Source of the DNA: CAZJNX01 sp964547415
GTDB lineage: Bacteria; Pseudomonadota; Alphaproteobacteria; Rhizobiales; Amorphaceae
Assembly: GCA_964547415.1 (NCBI GenBank)
Contig: CAZJNX010000110.1
Span: 1 to 15,758, forward strand
DNA length: 15,758 bases
Direction of reading: 5' to 3'
Every line of letters starts with the position of its first letter. The first letter of the stretch is position 1. Shown here in pieces: positions 6,983 through 15,112 of this stretch. The notes under the pieces are model-generated. The model worked only from the letters and a program-made list of their open reading frames with translations, made no database searches and was not told the origin of the DNA. Both the position numbers and the translations under genes were made by a program.

Positions 6983-7292
6983 GTGCCGTCAGTTGGTTGC
7001 GGTCGGCGGCGGGGCCCTCCGTGCCGTGGACTGCCTGAGAGCACCCGCGGCGTGTCTGGCGGTCGGGCTCGGCGGGTGCGTACCGGAAGGCGCGCCCGCA
7101 GTTCCGCTTTTCGGAGCCTACTTTCCGTCCTGGCTGATCGCGGCGGCGGCCGGGGTGGGCGCCGCCCTCGTGGCGCGGGTCGTCTTCGTCCTCGTCGGGC
7201 TCGACGACGTCCTGCCTTTTCGCCTCGTCGTCTATGTGAGCCTCGCGGTGGCGGTGGGGTTCCTCGTCTCCACCGCGGTGTTTGGGCGTTGA
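6972..7292 (+). CDS. ytcA: YtcA-like small membrane lipoprotein
   Basis: This is a 106-residue ORF from a TTG with a weak GAGAG ribosome site; the start is uncertain, with TTG at 6993 and GTG at 7026 as in-frame alternatives, the last giving a compact 18-residue lipoprotein signal. All retain the lipobox LGGC, followed by VPEGAPAVPLFGAYFPSWLIAAA, then a polar LVGLDDVLPFR loop and a second helix LVVYVSLAVAVGFLVSTAVFG. The GAYFPSW motif after a lipid-modified Cys and two helices is what I recall of E. coli YtcA, the small protein encoded immediately before mdtN. The gene overlaps its upstream neighbour by 11 bases with this start, and mdtN begins 4 bases after its stop. Its role in the pump is not established in any organism I know of. 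Confidence 0.78.
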   Translation: MPGECRQLVAVGGGALRAVDCLRAPAACLAVGLGGCVPEGAPAVPLFGAYFPSWLIAAAAGVGAALVARVVFVLVGLDDVLPFRLVVYVSLAVAVGFLVSTAVFGR

Positions 7293-7296
7293 GGCG

Positions 7297-8343
7297 ATGG
7301 AGGGGCACCGGATCAATCCCTCGCGCACAGGCGGCGCGATCGTGGCCGTCGTGATCGTGCTCACCGCGCTCATTCTCGGTTGGCAGCATCTCCGGCGCGC
7401 GGATCTCAATCCCCTGTCTCAGGAGGCCGAGATCACCGCAACCGTCGTCAACATCTCCGCCAACATCTCCGGCCGCATCGCGACGCTGCACGTTTCGGAG
7501 AACGACGCGGTCGAGAAGGGGGACGTTCTCTTCACCATCGAGAAGGAGCCTTACGAGCTCGCCGTGCGGCAAGCCGACGGGGACCTTGCCATCGCGGAGG
7601 CCGCGCTCGCCGACCAGACGCGCGCGGTCCGCGCCAACGAGTCCAACGCGGCGGTCGCCGCGGCACAGGTGGCCCGCGCCGAGCAGAATCTTGCGCTTGC
7701 CACGAACACGCTCGACCGTCTTTTGCCGCTGCGTCCGAGGGGTTATGTCAGCGAGCAGGAGGTTGACACGGCGGCGACGGCGAAGCGCGATGCTGAGATC
7801 ACTCTGCGCGAGGCCCAGCGGGAGCTTGAAGCGGCGGAGGCGCTTGTCGGCGACGTGGAGGCGGCGGCAGCTCTCGTGGAGGCGCGCGAGGCGGCGCTCG
7901 ACATCGCAAAGCTGGCGCTCGCCAATACGGTCGTGCGCGCCCCGCACGACGGCCGCGTGGTCGGACTGACGACCGGCGTTGGGGAGTTCCTCTTGCCGGG
8001 AAAGACCGTGTTCACGCTGATCGACACCTCCGGCTGGTACGCTCGCGCCTCGTTCGTTGAAACCGAACTCGGCCGCATCTCTGTCGGGCAATGCGCGACG
8101 GTGTATGCGCTCGCCGACCGAACAACCGCGATCCGCGGGCGGGTGGACGGGATCGGATGGGGCATCACCTCGACGCAGGTCGTCGACCTTCCGAGCGCGC
8201 TCCCGTTTGTCCCGCGATCGCTCGACTGGGTGCGGGTCGCCCAGAGATACCCGGTGCGCATCCGGCTCGATGATCCGCCCGAACGGCTGATGCGGATCGG
8301 CGCTTCGGCAACGGTGACGGTGCACAGTGGCACCGATTGCTGA
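7297..8343 (+). CDS. mdtN: HlyD/EmrA-type membrane fusion protein, MdtN-like
   Basis: This 348-residue periplasmic adaptor (E. coli MdtN has 343) links the inner-membrane pump to the outer-membrane factor. One N-terminal membrane anchor lies at about 13-31 (GAIVAVVIVLTALILGW). A first half-lipoyl segment follows (ITATVVNISANISGRIATLHVSENDAVEKGD, about 46-76), then a long Ala/Glu-rich coiled-coil hairpin at about 88-205, then the second half-lipoyl segment VRAPHDGRVVGL with GEFLLPGKTVFTLID and a beta-barrel domain. The ATG at 7297 is preferred over an in-frame TTG at 7282 inside ytcA; GAGG lies unusually close to it, so translation may depend on coupling to ytcA. The 3' end overlaps the start of mdtO by 17 bases. 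EmrA or another FUSC-linked adaptor is the alternative name; the neighbours favour MdtN. Confidence 0.9.
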   Translation: MEGHRINPSRTGGAIVAVVIVLTALILGWQHLRRADLNPLSQEAEITATVVNISANISGRIATLHVSENDAVEKGDVLFTIEKEPYELAVRQADGDLAIAEAALADQTRAVRANESNAAVAAAQVARAEQNLALATNTLDRLLPLRPRGYVSEQEVDTAATAKRDAEITLREAQRELEAAEALVGDVEAAAALVEAREAALDIAKLALANTVVRAPHDGRVVGLTTGVGEFLLPGKTVFTLIDTSGWYARASFVETELGRISVGQCATVYALADRTTAIRGRVDGIGWGITSTQVVDLPSALPFVPRSLDWVRVAQRYPVRIRLDDPPERLMRIGASATVTVHSGTDC

Positions 8344-10234
8344 GGCGACCTGGCCGTCGATTCTCAGGCAGACGGCTCGCGATCTCGCACCGTTTCCCGG
8401 GCGGCTCGCCCTCGCCTGGCGCGTCGCGCTGCTGTGCGCGATCGTCACCGGCGCGGGGATGCTCTACGAGATCCCCGAGGCTGCCATCAGCTGCTACCTC
8501 GTGATCTTTCTCATGCGGGCGGACGCCACCGAATCCATAGGACAGGCCATCGGTGTGATCGGCCTCGCGACGATCGTCGTGGCCCTAATGGTGCCGCTCA
8601 TCAACGCCACGCTCGATTCGGCCTTCACGCGTCTCGTCCTCATTGCGGGAGCCTCGTTCGTCATGCTCTACCTGAGCTCGGCCACGACGCTGGGCGAGAA
8701 CGCGGCGATCGTCGGGCTCATCATCGCCTTTATACTGACCCTCGTGAGCGACGTGCCCGCCGGCATCGTGGCCACGGAGGGGCTGCAGTACGCCTGGGAG
8801 ATGGCCGTCATGCCGATGGCCCTCATGATCGCATTTTCTCTTGTCCTCGGCCGCGGGCCCCAGGGTCTCGCGGCTGATGCGATCGCGGAGCGCCTTCGCA
8901 CGGCCGCCGAAACGCTGGAGGAACCGGCGGACGACGAGAGGCTCGCCAATCTCGTCTACGAAGGGAACGCCGACGTCCCGAAGAAGGCGTTCGTCGCCCG
9001 CGTTCTGCATCTCGCCCCGACCTATCGGACGCGCTGGCTGGCCGGCGCGGGCGTGTCCAGCTATCACCTCCTCGTCGCGGCGGCGGCCCTGACAGCGCGG
9101 CCCCCCGAGGATACAGTTGAAGCGCGCAATCGTCTCGCCGCCGCGTGCCGCGCGGCAGCCCGGCAGGTGGAAGAGGGGCGCGTTCCCGGACGCCCGCAGC
9201 GTGTGGAGGCACCAACGTCTCCGGCGGAGGCTGCCGTTTGGGAAGCGCTGGAGGGTCTCGCCGCGGCCGACGGGGGCGCGAAGGCGAACGTGCCACTCCA
9301 GCCGGCCGTCGCCCCGGACGCGCTCTCGAGCCCCCACCACGTGAGGTTTGCGCTCAAGACGACGGCGGCCGCGGTCATCTGCTACCTCATCTATACGGGT
9401 ATCGGCTGGTCGGGCATCCATACCGCCCTGGTCACCTGCTACGTCGCTTCGCTCGGCACGACGGGCGAGACGGTGCACAAACTTGCCCTGCGCATCACAG
9501 GCTGCCTCGTCGGCGCGGCCATGGGGGTCGTTTCGATCCTCTACGTCATCCCCCAGCTCGACTCGATCGGCGGCCTCATGGTGCTCGTCTTCGCGGGAAC
9601 ACTCTTCGCCGCGTGGATCTCCTCGGGACCCGAGCGCGTCGCCTACGGCGGGGTGCAGGTCGCGCTCGCCTTCCTTTTGACGATCCTCGTCGGCTTCGGT
9701 CCGAGCACGGACATGAGCAACGCTGGAGACCGGATCGCGGGCATCCTCCTCGGCAACACGGTCGTCTACCTGATCTTCACCGGCATCTGGCCGCGCAGTG
9801 TCACGGCCGCGGTGCGCGCCGATCTCGCCGACGCCCTTGAAAGCCTCGCGCGCGTCGCCGGCGCGCGGCCCGAGGCGCAGTCGTCCTCGACGAACGACGT
9901 CGCAGCCGCGGCCGCCGCCTTGGGTGCGGCCCGGGAGACTCTTTTCATGCTGCCCTTCGAGCCGAGACGCCAGCAGCCCCCGCGCGAGGAGATCGACCGG
10001 CTGCTGGAGCTCGCGAACACGATCGCGGCCCTTCTGCCGGTGGTGGCCGTGTCCCGCGAAGACCTCGCTCCCCTTGCGACGCGGCTCGCCGGTGCTGCGG
10101 CCGCGGTACGTGCCGAAGGTAAAGGCGGCAGGACGATTGGAACCATCGATGCGGACGATCCGTCGTCCGGAGGGGAAAGGCTCACCGACCTCCCGGGTCC
10201 GATGGCCCGGCTGGGAGCCCTGGTGGCGAGGTGA
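8327..10234 (+). CDS. mdtO: FUSC-family inner-membrane efflux protein, MdtO-like
   Basis: This 635-residue protein of the fusaric acid resistance/aromatic acid exporter (FUSC) group is near E. coli MdtO (683) in length. It has the duplicated layout of the family: a first helix bundle (about 25-180, WRVALLCAIVTGAGMLYEIPEAAISCYLV onwards), a soluble middle part (about 180-335) rich in Ala, Arg and Glu, and a second bundle (about 340-505) with RFALKTTAAAVICYLIYTGIGWSGIHTALVTCY and the conserved KLALRITGCLVGAAMG. A cytoplasmic C-terminal tail follows. It starts with GTG inside the end of mdtN and its TGA overlaps the ATG triplet at 10234, so all pump genes are translationally packed. In E. coli the MdtNOP set is linked to resistance to dyes, sulfa drugs and similar compounds; the substrate here is unknown. 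Confidence 0.92.
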   Translation: MAPIAEATWPSILRQTARDLAPFPGRLALAWRVALLCAIVTGAGMLYEIPEAAISCYLVIFLMRADATESIGQAIGVIGLATIVVALMVPLINATLDSAFTRLVLIAGASFVMLYLSSATTLGENAAIVGLIIAFILTLVSDVPAGIVATEGLQYAWEMAVMPMALMIAFSLVLGRGPQGLAADAIAERLRTAAETLEEPADDERLANLVYEGNADVPKKAFVARVLHLAPTYRTRWLAGAGVSSYHLLVAAAALTARPPEDTVEARNRLAAACRAAARQVEEGRVPGRPQRVEAPTSPAEAAVWEALEGLAAADGGAKANVPLQPAVAPDALSSPHHVRFALKTTAAAVICYLIYTGIGWSGIHTALVTCYVASLGTTGETVHKLALRITGCLVGAAMGVVSILYVIPQLDSIGGLMVLVFAGTLFAAWISSGPERVAYGGVQVALAFLLTILVGFGPSTDMSNAGDRIAGILLGNTVVYLIFTGIWPRSVTAAVRADLADALESLARVAGARPEAQSSSTNDVAAAAAALGAARETLFMLPFEPRRQQPPREEIDRLLELANTIAALLPVVAVSREDLAPLATRLAGAAAAVRAEGKGGRTIGTIDADDPSSGGERLTDLPGPMARLGALVAR

Positions 10235-10239
10235 TGGCC

Positions 10240-11790
10240 ATGAGCGAGGTCGAACGCAACGCCCTCAAGCCGATCTTCGGCCTCACGCGTCTCGCGCTCG
10301 TGTGCCTCGGGCTCACGGGTTGCGCGACGGAGGCCTTGAAGCTCGCCCCCGGCTCGCCCTCCGAACCGTGGTCGCCGGGTGAAGCGAGCGCGCCGGCAAT
10401 CGTTCCCGCCGAGGAAACCGCGGCAAGAGGTGGCGAGGACTTTTCGGTCCCGGCCGACCCGCTAGCGGCGCGCCTTCAGGCTCCTCCGCAGATCGTGGAT
10501 GGGCGGCGCTACGACCTCCCGCATCTCATCGACGTCGCGATCCGTCAGAACCCTCAGACGCGCATCGCGTGGCAACAGGCGCGGCAGGCGGCACTCGCCG
10601 TCGGCATCGCGGAGGCGACCTTTCTTCCGACGCTGAGCGCCAGCGTGGTCGGTGGCGCGCAGGAGGTGATCCAGCCGCTGCCGGACAACATCACCGGAGA
10701 GCGCTCCTTCACCACGACGACCACTGCAATCGTCCCCGCCGTCACCCTCGAGTGGCTCCTCTTCGACTTCGGCCTTCGCCGAGCCAATACCGAGGTGGCG
10801 CGGCACAACTCTTTCGCCGCGAATATCGCCTTCAACGGGATGCATCAGCAGGTGATCTACGATGTGGCGGTTGCCTACTACCGCTACGGCGCCGTCGAGA
10901 GGCGGGAGGTGGCGGCGCGCCAGGCGCTGGCCAACAGTCGCCAGATCGACGACGCCGCCACGTCGAGGCTGGACCGAGGTCTTGGGACCAGTGTGGAGGT
11001 GGCGCAGGCCGACCAGCAAGTGGCCCAGTCGAAGCTGCGCCTCGTGGAGGCACGCGGCACCCGCAGAAGCGCCTACCAGTCACTCCTTGCCGCAATGGGA
11101 GTCTCACCGCTGACAGAACTCGAGGTGAAGACTGCATCGCGGCGGAGCCTCCCGTCGGGGCTCGACGCGCCGACGGCCCAGGTGATCGAGGCGGCGCTTG
11201 CCCAACGCCCAGACGTGCTCTCAGCCTTCTCTCGCCTGAAAGCCAGCGAGGCCGGCGTTCGCGCGGCCGAAGCCGCGTTCCGTCCCAAGGTCTTCCTGAG
11301 CGCTGTCGCCTCCGGCGGCCGCGGAACCTTCGAGGTCGGCGGGTTGCCGGGGCTGCGCCAGTCGGCAACGTCCGCCGGCGTTCTCGTCGGCGTTTCCATT
11401 CCGATCTACTCGGGTGGACTTCGCCGCGCGCAGCGAGAAGAGGCGCGTTCTGTGAAGGAGGTTGCCGAACAGACTTTCGTCCAGGCGCAGGACGCGGCAG
11501 CCCGCGAGATCGTTGTCGCGAGCGACACGCTGCGCACCGCGCTCGCGGCGTATGAAGCGGCGCAGGCGCTTGTGAACGCGGCCGAGGTCACCTATGATGC
11601 CGCCTTTAGCTCGTACCGAAGCGGTGTCGGGACGCTCACTGCGGCGACGGCGGCCAACACCGGGCTCCTGGACGCGCAGGAGGCGCTGGCCGACGCCCAC
11701 GCCGCGGCGCTCGTTGCTGCGACCACGCTCGCCTTCGCGCTCGGCTCCCTGACCTCCCCTGCGGCGGCGACCGCCGACGCCCTGCGATAG
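10240..11790 (+). CDS. mdtP: outer-membrane factor lipoprotein (TolC/NodT type), MdtP-like
   Basis: The protein has 516 residues from the ATG at 10240, chosen because GAGGTG (10228-10233) lies 6 bases upstream; ATG at 10234 and GTG at 10231 are in frame but poorly spaced. The N-terminal signal ends in the lipobox LTGC with the lipid-modified Cys at residue 28. The mature part shows the two structural repeats of the TolC fold: DLPHLIDVAIRQNPQTRIAWQQ with EATFLPTLSASVVGG in the first half, and IEAALAQRPDVLSAFSRLKASEAGVRAAEAAFRPKVFLSAVASG in the second. Long Ala/Gln-rich helical stretches lie between them (about 205-270 and 385-460). It forms the outer-membrane channel of the tripartite exporter with the two preceding proteins. 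It is the last gene of the plus-strand block; the next gene converges on it. Confidence 0.93.
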   Translation: MSEVERNALKPIFGLTRLALVCLGLTGCATEALKLAPGSPSEPWSPGEASAPAIVPAEETAARGGEDFSVPADPLAARLQAPPQIVDGRRYDLPHLIDVAIRQNPQTRIAWQQARQAALAVGIAEATFLPTLSASVVGGAQEVIQPLPDNITGERSFTTTTTAIVPAVTLEWLLFDFGLRRANTEVARHNSFAANIAFNGMHQQVIYDVAVAYYRYGAVERREVAARQALANSRQIDDAATSRLDRGLGTSVEVAQADQQVAQSKLRLVEARGTRRSAYQSLLAAMGVSPLTELEVKTASRRSLPSGLDAPTAQVIEAALAQRPDVLSAFSRLKASEAGVRAAEAAFRPKVFLSAVASGGRGTFEVGGLPGLRQSATSAGVLVGVSIPIYSGGLRRAQREEARSVKEVAEQTFVQAQDAAAREIVVASDTLRTALAAYEAAQALVNAAEVTYDAAFSSYRSGVGTLTAATAANTGLLDAQEALADAHAAALVAATTLAFALGSLTSPAAATADALR

Positions 11791-12014
11791 GTTGCTCCGC
11801 CGCAAGAAGGCCCATCGGCCTCGGCTGTCGTCCTCCGAAGAGGAGCGCTTGCGCGGCCCCTGGTGATCGGTTCGCCGCAGGCGGACAGCCGGCGCAGCGG
11901 CTGTCGTACCGCCGTGCCCCTTGAATCATCGAAAGAGCGGCATGAAGCCCGCGTGGCGCCTGAGGACCTGAGGAGAAGTCACGCGTGTCAGGCCGCCGAT
12001 CGGGCGTTCCGGTA
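11791..12014. terminator. convergent intergenic region with a perfect 8-bp hairpin (11884-11905)
   Basis: Between the end of mdtP and the end of the convergent acylase gene, GACAGCCG (11884-11891) and CGGCTGTC (11898-11905) form a perfect 8-bp stem with a 6-base loop. A smaller TCCTC/GAGGA stem with loop CGAA lies just upstream, near 11830-11850. There is no T run on either strand, so if these terminate transcription they are not classic intrinsic terminators. Position between converging genes supports the reading. Confidence 0.4.
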
Positions 12015-13118
12015 TCAGGACGTGCCGAGAAACTCGAACGGCTCGGCAGGGACGAAAGCGCCGGTGGCGTCGCCCGAAAAGGTGTTCGTCTGCTGAGGGC
12101 CAAGGTCGAGCTTCATCGTCGTTCCGGTTTCGGCGGAAAAGTCGATGGACTTGAGGTCGATCCAGAACGTGTTCGGGGTGAGCGCCGACTCGAAGAAGTA
12201 GAGCAACCTGCTCTGGTCGGCCACGGTGCGCCAGCGCGTCGAGGAGATGTTGGGGTGCTCCGGCGTGGAGATGCCGTAGGGGACCGAGACGTTGCGGATC
12301 ACGGAGAAGACGCCGGCCACAGCGAGGTTTGGTTCCTCGAACTTGGGGATCGCATTGGCGTAGAAGGAGGCGCGCGCGAACCGGTCGGCGGCCCGGTTTG
12401 TCCCCGGCAGGAACGTGGTCCCGCCGATCTCTGCCCAGTATTCGTTGAGAGCAATCTGTTTGTCGAACGTCGGTGAATTGGTCATCACCTGATAGGATCT
12501 GTCGTGGTGGATCACCTGCTCGCCGTCGATGTATTCGACGATGGCGCTGTCGCCGCTGGCATCCGACAAGGAGAGGTGGAGGGTGGCGAGACGCTGTTCT
12601 CCGGGCACGGCGTCGGTGACGACGACGAACGGCTCCTCCCGTAGCGCCTCGACCGCCTCGTCCACGGTCGCGAAGCTGTCGAGGACGTACTGCGCCCATG
12701 CGGCGATCGTCAGCGTCGGTCTGTCGCTCGTCGCGGCCGGATAGTCCGACTCCACGAGCCAGAGCACATTGGCAACGAGGCCTTCCTCGTTCATCCCGTC
12801 GGTGGTGGCGATGTCGTAGGCGGAAGCGATCACGCTGCCGTAACGCGAGGTCCAGGCGATGGAATTGTCGCCCGCATTGCCGCTGCGCTCCATGCCGCGC
12901 GGGAAGACCCAGAGATTGGTCCCGACATCGCTCTTCCAGTCCATGGAACGGGCCGTGAGCACCCTGTCCTCCGCCCCGTGGTAGACAAAGCGCGTGCAGG
13001 CGTGAGCGCTGCTCGGCAGGAAAACGCCGGCGCAGGCGGTGAGCGCCGCAAGGGCCGCCGTGGCCGCTCGGCGGCAAAGCAGTGACAGGCGGTGGAGTGG
13101 AAATCGGGAGAAGAGCAT
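12015..13118 (-). CDS. exported choloylglycine hydrolase / penicillin V acylase family Ntn-hydrolase
   Basis: The predicted precursor has 367 residues with a Sec signal: basic start, hydrophobic core AATAALAALTACAGVFL, and cleavage site SSAHA just before Cys41. Cleavage would expose Cys41 as the N-terminal nucleophile, giving a periplasmic or secreted enzyme. Active-site candidates have family spacing: Cys41, Arg57 and Asp60 in LTARSMDW (16 and 19 residues after Cys), Asn in VMTNSPTF, and Arg in ADRFARAS. The start at 13118 is preferred because it gives a normal signal peptide and has GAGGA about 10 bases upstream; the frame is open to 13217 but that extension is charged. It shares the fold and family with the enzyme at 3556-4701 but is clearly divergent, so the two are not a recent duplication. 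It follows the mscS-like gene by 98 bases and may be cotranscribed with it. The substrate is unknown. Confidence 0.9.
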   Translation of the reverse strand: MLFSRFPLHRLSLLCRRAATAALAALTACAGVFLPSSAHACTRFVYHGAEDRVLTARSMDWKSDVGTNLWVFPRGMERSGNAGDNSIAWTSRYGSVIASAYDIATTDGMNEEGLVANVLWLVESDYPAATSDRPTLTIAAWAQYVLDSFATVDEAVEALREEPFVVVTDAVPGEQRLATLHLSLSDASGDSAIVEYIDGEQVIHHDRSYQVMTNSPTFDKQIALNEYWAEIGGTTFLPGTNRAADRFARASFYANAIPKFEEPNLAVAGVFSVIRNVSVPYGISTPEHPNISSTRWRTVADQSRLLYFFESALTPNTFWIDLKSIDFSAETGTTMKLDLGPQQTNTFSGDATGAFVPAEPFEFLGTS

Positions 13119-13216
13119 GATCCGGGCGTCCTCGCTGGGCATGGCGCGTTTTTGACGGTTGCTGGTTCTCGTCGGGAAGCAGGGCATCGTGTCGTTGGGC
13201 GCGCGCCGCACCACCA

Positions 13217-15109
13217 CTACTCGCCGGCTGCGGCCGTTCGGGATGTCGTGGCGGTTTGCGCGGGCTCGTCCCTCGGGATCTGGCCTTGCGGCGCCTGGTC
13301 CCGCGCCAGATACGTCGTCTGGGCCGGCTTGGCGAAGGCGGTCCCGTGATTCTCGACGACCTCCATCACCTTCATGAGGAGATGCTGCTTAATCTTAAGG
13401 AATTCGGTCCAGTCAGCGCTGTCGATATAGGCCCAGATCTCCACGTTGAAGGCGGACTCCGCAATGTCGACAAGGACAACGCGCACGGTGTCCGCCTTCA
13501 CCCGCGGATCCGCCTTCAGCATGTCCGCGATGCTGTCGATGATGGCGCTCAGCTGGTCCGCGCGCGTCTCGTGCCTGAGGCGGATCACGGTCTGCATCAG
13601 GTTCGCATCGCGGCGCGAAAAGTTGGTGATCGACATCTGCGAGAATTCGGAGTTCTGCACCGTCACCAATGTTCGATTGAGTCCGCGAACCTTGGTGGAG
13701 CGCAGACCGATCTCCTCCACCGTGCCGAGCATGTTCCCGAACTGGCAGAAATCCCCCACCTTCACGGGCCGGTCGGCATAGAGGATTATGCCGCCGATGA
13801 AATTCTCGAGCGTCGGCCGCACGGCGAGCGCGATTGCGAGACCGCCGACGCCGAGACCGGCGACGATACCGTAAACCGGAAGGCCGATCCGGGTCGCGCC
13901 CCAGAAAATGATGAAGCCGGCCGTCACGAAGCCGACGACACGCATGACGAGGCGGATCAGGCTCGCGTCGAGGCTTTCGGGGCGAATCCTCGGCGACGCG
14001 ATGATGAGCGCGGCCACGAGGTTGAACGCGAAGACCGCGATGACCGCAAGCGCTACCGTCTGCAGCAACTCCACCGTGATCTCGACGTATGTGAGCACGT
14101 CGCCCGTGAGATTGATGACGTCGTCGCACAGCCAGCGGTAGATTTGGAGAAAGACGACGACCGTGATCGGAATCAGAAGCCTGTTCAGGGACGCCCCGAC
14201 GCTGCCAGAGCTGCCAGTCCGACGGGCTTCCAGCCAAAGGACGCCGTAGGCAGCAGCGCCGACGAGCGCGGTGAGGATCACCAGCGCGATCCACTGCCAG
14301 ACGGCCTGCTCCTCGTAAATATCGAGCGCCCACGGCGGCAGGTCGAGGACATAGCGGTAGAGCTGGATGGGCATCGACAGGCCCGGCGCGGAGACGAAAT
14401 GCTGATAGAAATCGAGGTCGCCTCCCGAAATCGGGGGAAGATCGCGCACGACGTTGTAGTACCGCGGGAGCTCGGAGATGGTTTCGGGCGAGAAGAGAAA
14501 CCGCGGTTCGCCGGAGAGCGTCTCGGAGCGGACCATCTGGATCTGCGTCCCGGGCAGTGTCCAGCCGTTCACTGCCGCTCCATCGGCGAGATCGTCGGCG
14601 TCGGGCACCGCTTCGAGGTCGGGCAGCGGGATTCGATCAAGGATCTCCTGGAGCAGGAGGACCGAGTTGATGCCCACCGTTCGCCGGTTCGCCGGCGGGA
14701 TTGCTGACAGATCCATCGTCGACATCGCGCGACCGAGATTCTCCATCGCATCGCGCTTGAGCGCCCGAACTTCGTCGGTATCGAAAAGCAGGTCCCCGGT
14801 CCTGGTCTCTTCGTCGTAGAAGGCCGCAATCAGGGCGTTCGACGCGGCGTTCGAGAAGGAAAGAAAGCTTTCCAGCGTCTCACGGGGAGACCCCCTGGCG
14901 GCTGGAGCAAGGGGCGTGAGAGGGTTAGTGACCGGCGGCGCGCGTTCGGCTTGCGGATCCCGCGCCATCTCCTCCGGCGCTTCAGGTCTCGTCTGCTGCG
15001 CCTCGATCGAGCCCGGATCCTGCGCCGAGGCATCGTCGCTCCACCCTGCCACGACCCAGAAGAGGGCGACGACGATCATCGGAACGTGTAAGCCCGCAAC
15101 CCGGATCAT
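13217..15109 (-). CDS. MscS-family mechanosensitive ion channel with long periplasmic N-terminal part
   Basis: This is a 630-residue channel from the ATG at 15109, chosen because GAGG lies 6 bases upstream and it gives a clean signal peptide ending in DDASA before Gln30; an ATG one codon earlier is equally possible and the frame is open upstream to 15421. Residues 31-265 are periplasmic, with a Pro-rich linker (about 41-72). Hydrophobic segments follow at about 270-292, 308-325, 345-371 and 388-406, then the pore helix at 411-430 (VYGIVAGLGVGGLAIALAV) with the Gly/Ala spacing typical of MscS, and RPTLENFIGGIILYADRPVKVGDF opening the beta domain. The C-terminal cytoplasmic domain reaches about residue 610 and ends in a Pro/Thr-rich tail. 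Such channels open on membrane tension during osmotic downshock. MscS of E. coli has 286 residues, so this belongs to the large MscS group. It is divergent from the gene at 15449. Confidence 0.93.
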   Translation of the reverse strand: MIRVAGLHVPMIVVALFWVVAGWSDDASAQDPGSIEAQQTRPEAPEEMARDPQAERAPPVTNPLTPLAPAARGSPRETLESFLSFSNAASNALIAAFYDEETRTGDLLFDTDEVRALKRDAMENLGRAMSTMDLSAIPPANRRTVGINSVLLLQEILDRIPLPDLEAVPDADDLADGAAVNGWTLPGTQIQMVRSETLSGEPRFLFSPETISELPRYYNVVRDLPPISGGDLDFYQHFVSAPGLSMPIQLYRYVLDLPPWALDIYEEQAVWQWIALVILTALVGAAAYGVLWLEARRTGSSGSVGASLNRLLIPITVVVFLQIYRWLCDDVINLTGDVLTYVEITVELLQTVALAVIAVFAFNLVAALIIASPRIRPESLDASLIRLVMRVVGFVTAGFIIFWGATRIGLPVYGIVAGLGVGGLAIALAVRPTLENFIGGIILYADRPVKVGDFCQFGNMLGTVEEIGLRSTKVRGLNRTLVTVQNSEFSQMSITNFSRRDANLMQTVIRLRHETRADQLSAIIDSIADMLKADPRVKADTVRVVLVDIAESAFNVEIWAYIDSADWTEFLKIKQHLLMKVMEVVENHGTAFAKPAQTTYLARDQAPQGQIPRDEPAQTATTSRTAAAGE

Positions 15110-15112
15110 CAT

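Noticed and set aside
6742..8448. 568-codon minus-strand ORF opposite ytcA and mdtN
   Set aside because: It is low-complexity Arg/Pro/Asp-rich, and three well-supported genes occupy the other strand.
13256..14707. 483-codon plus-strand ORF opposite the MscS-type gene
   Set aside because: It is highly charged, without domains, and antisense to an unmistakable channel gene.
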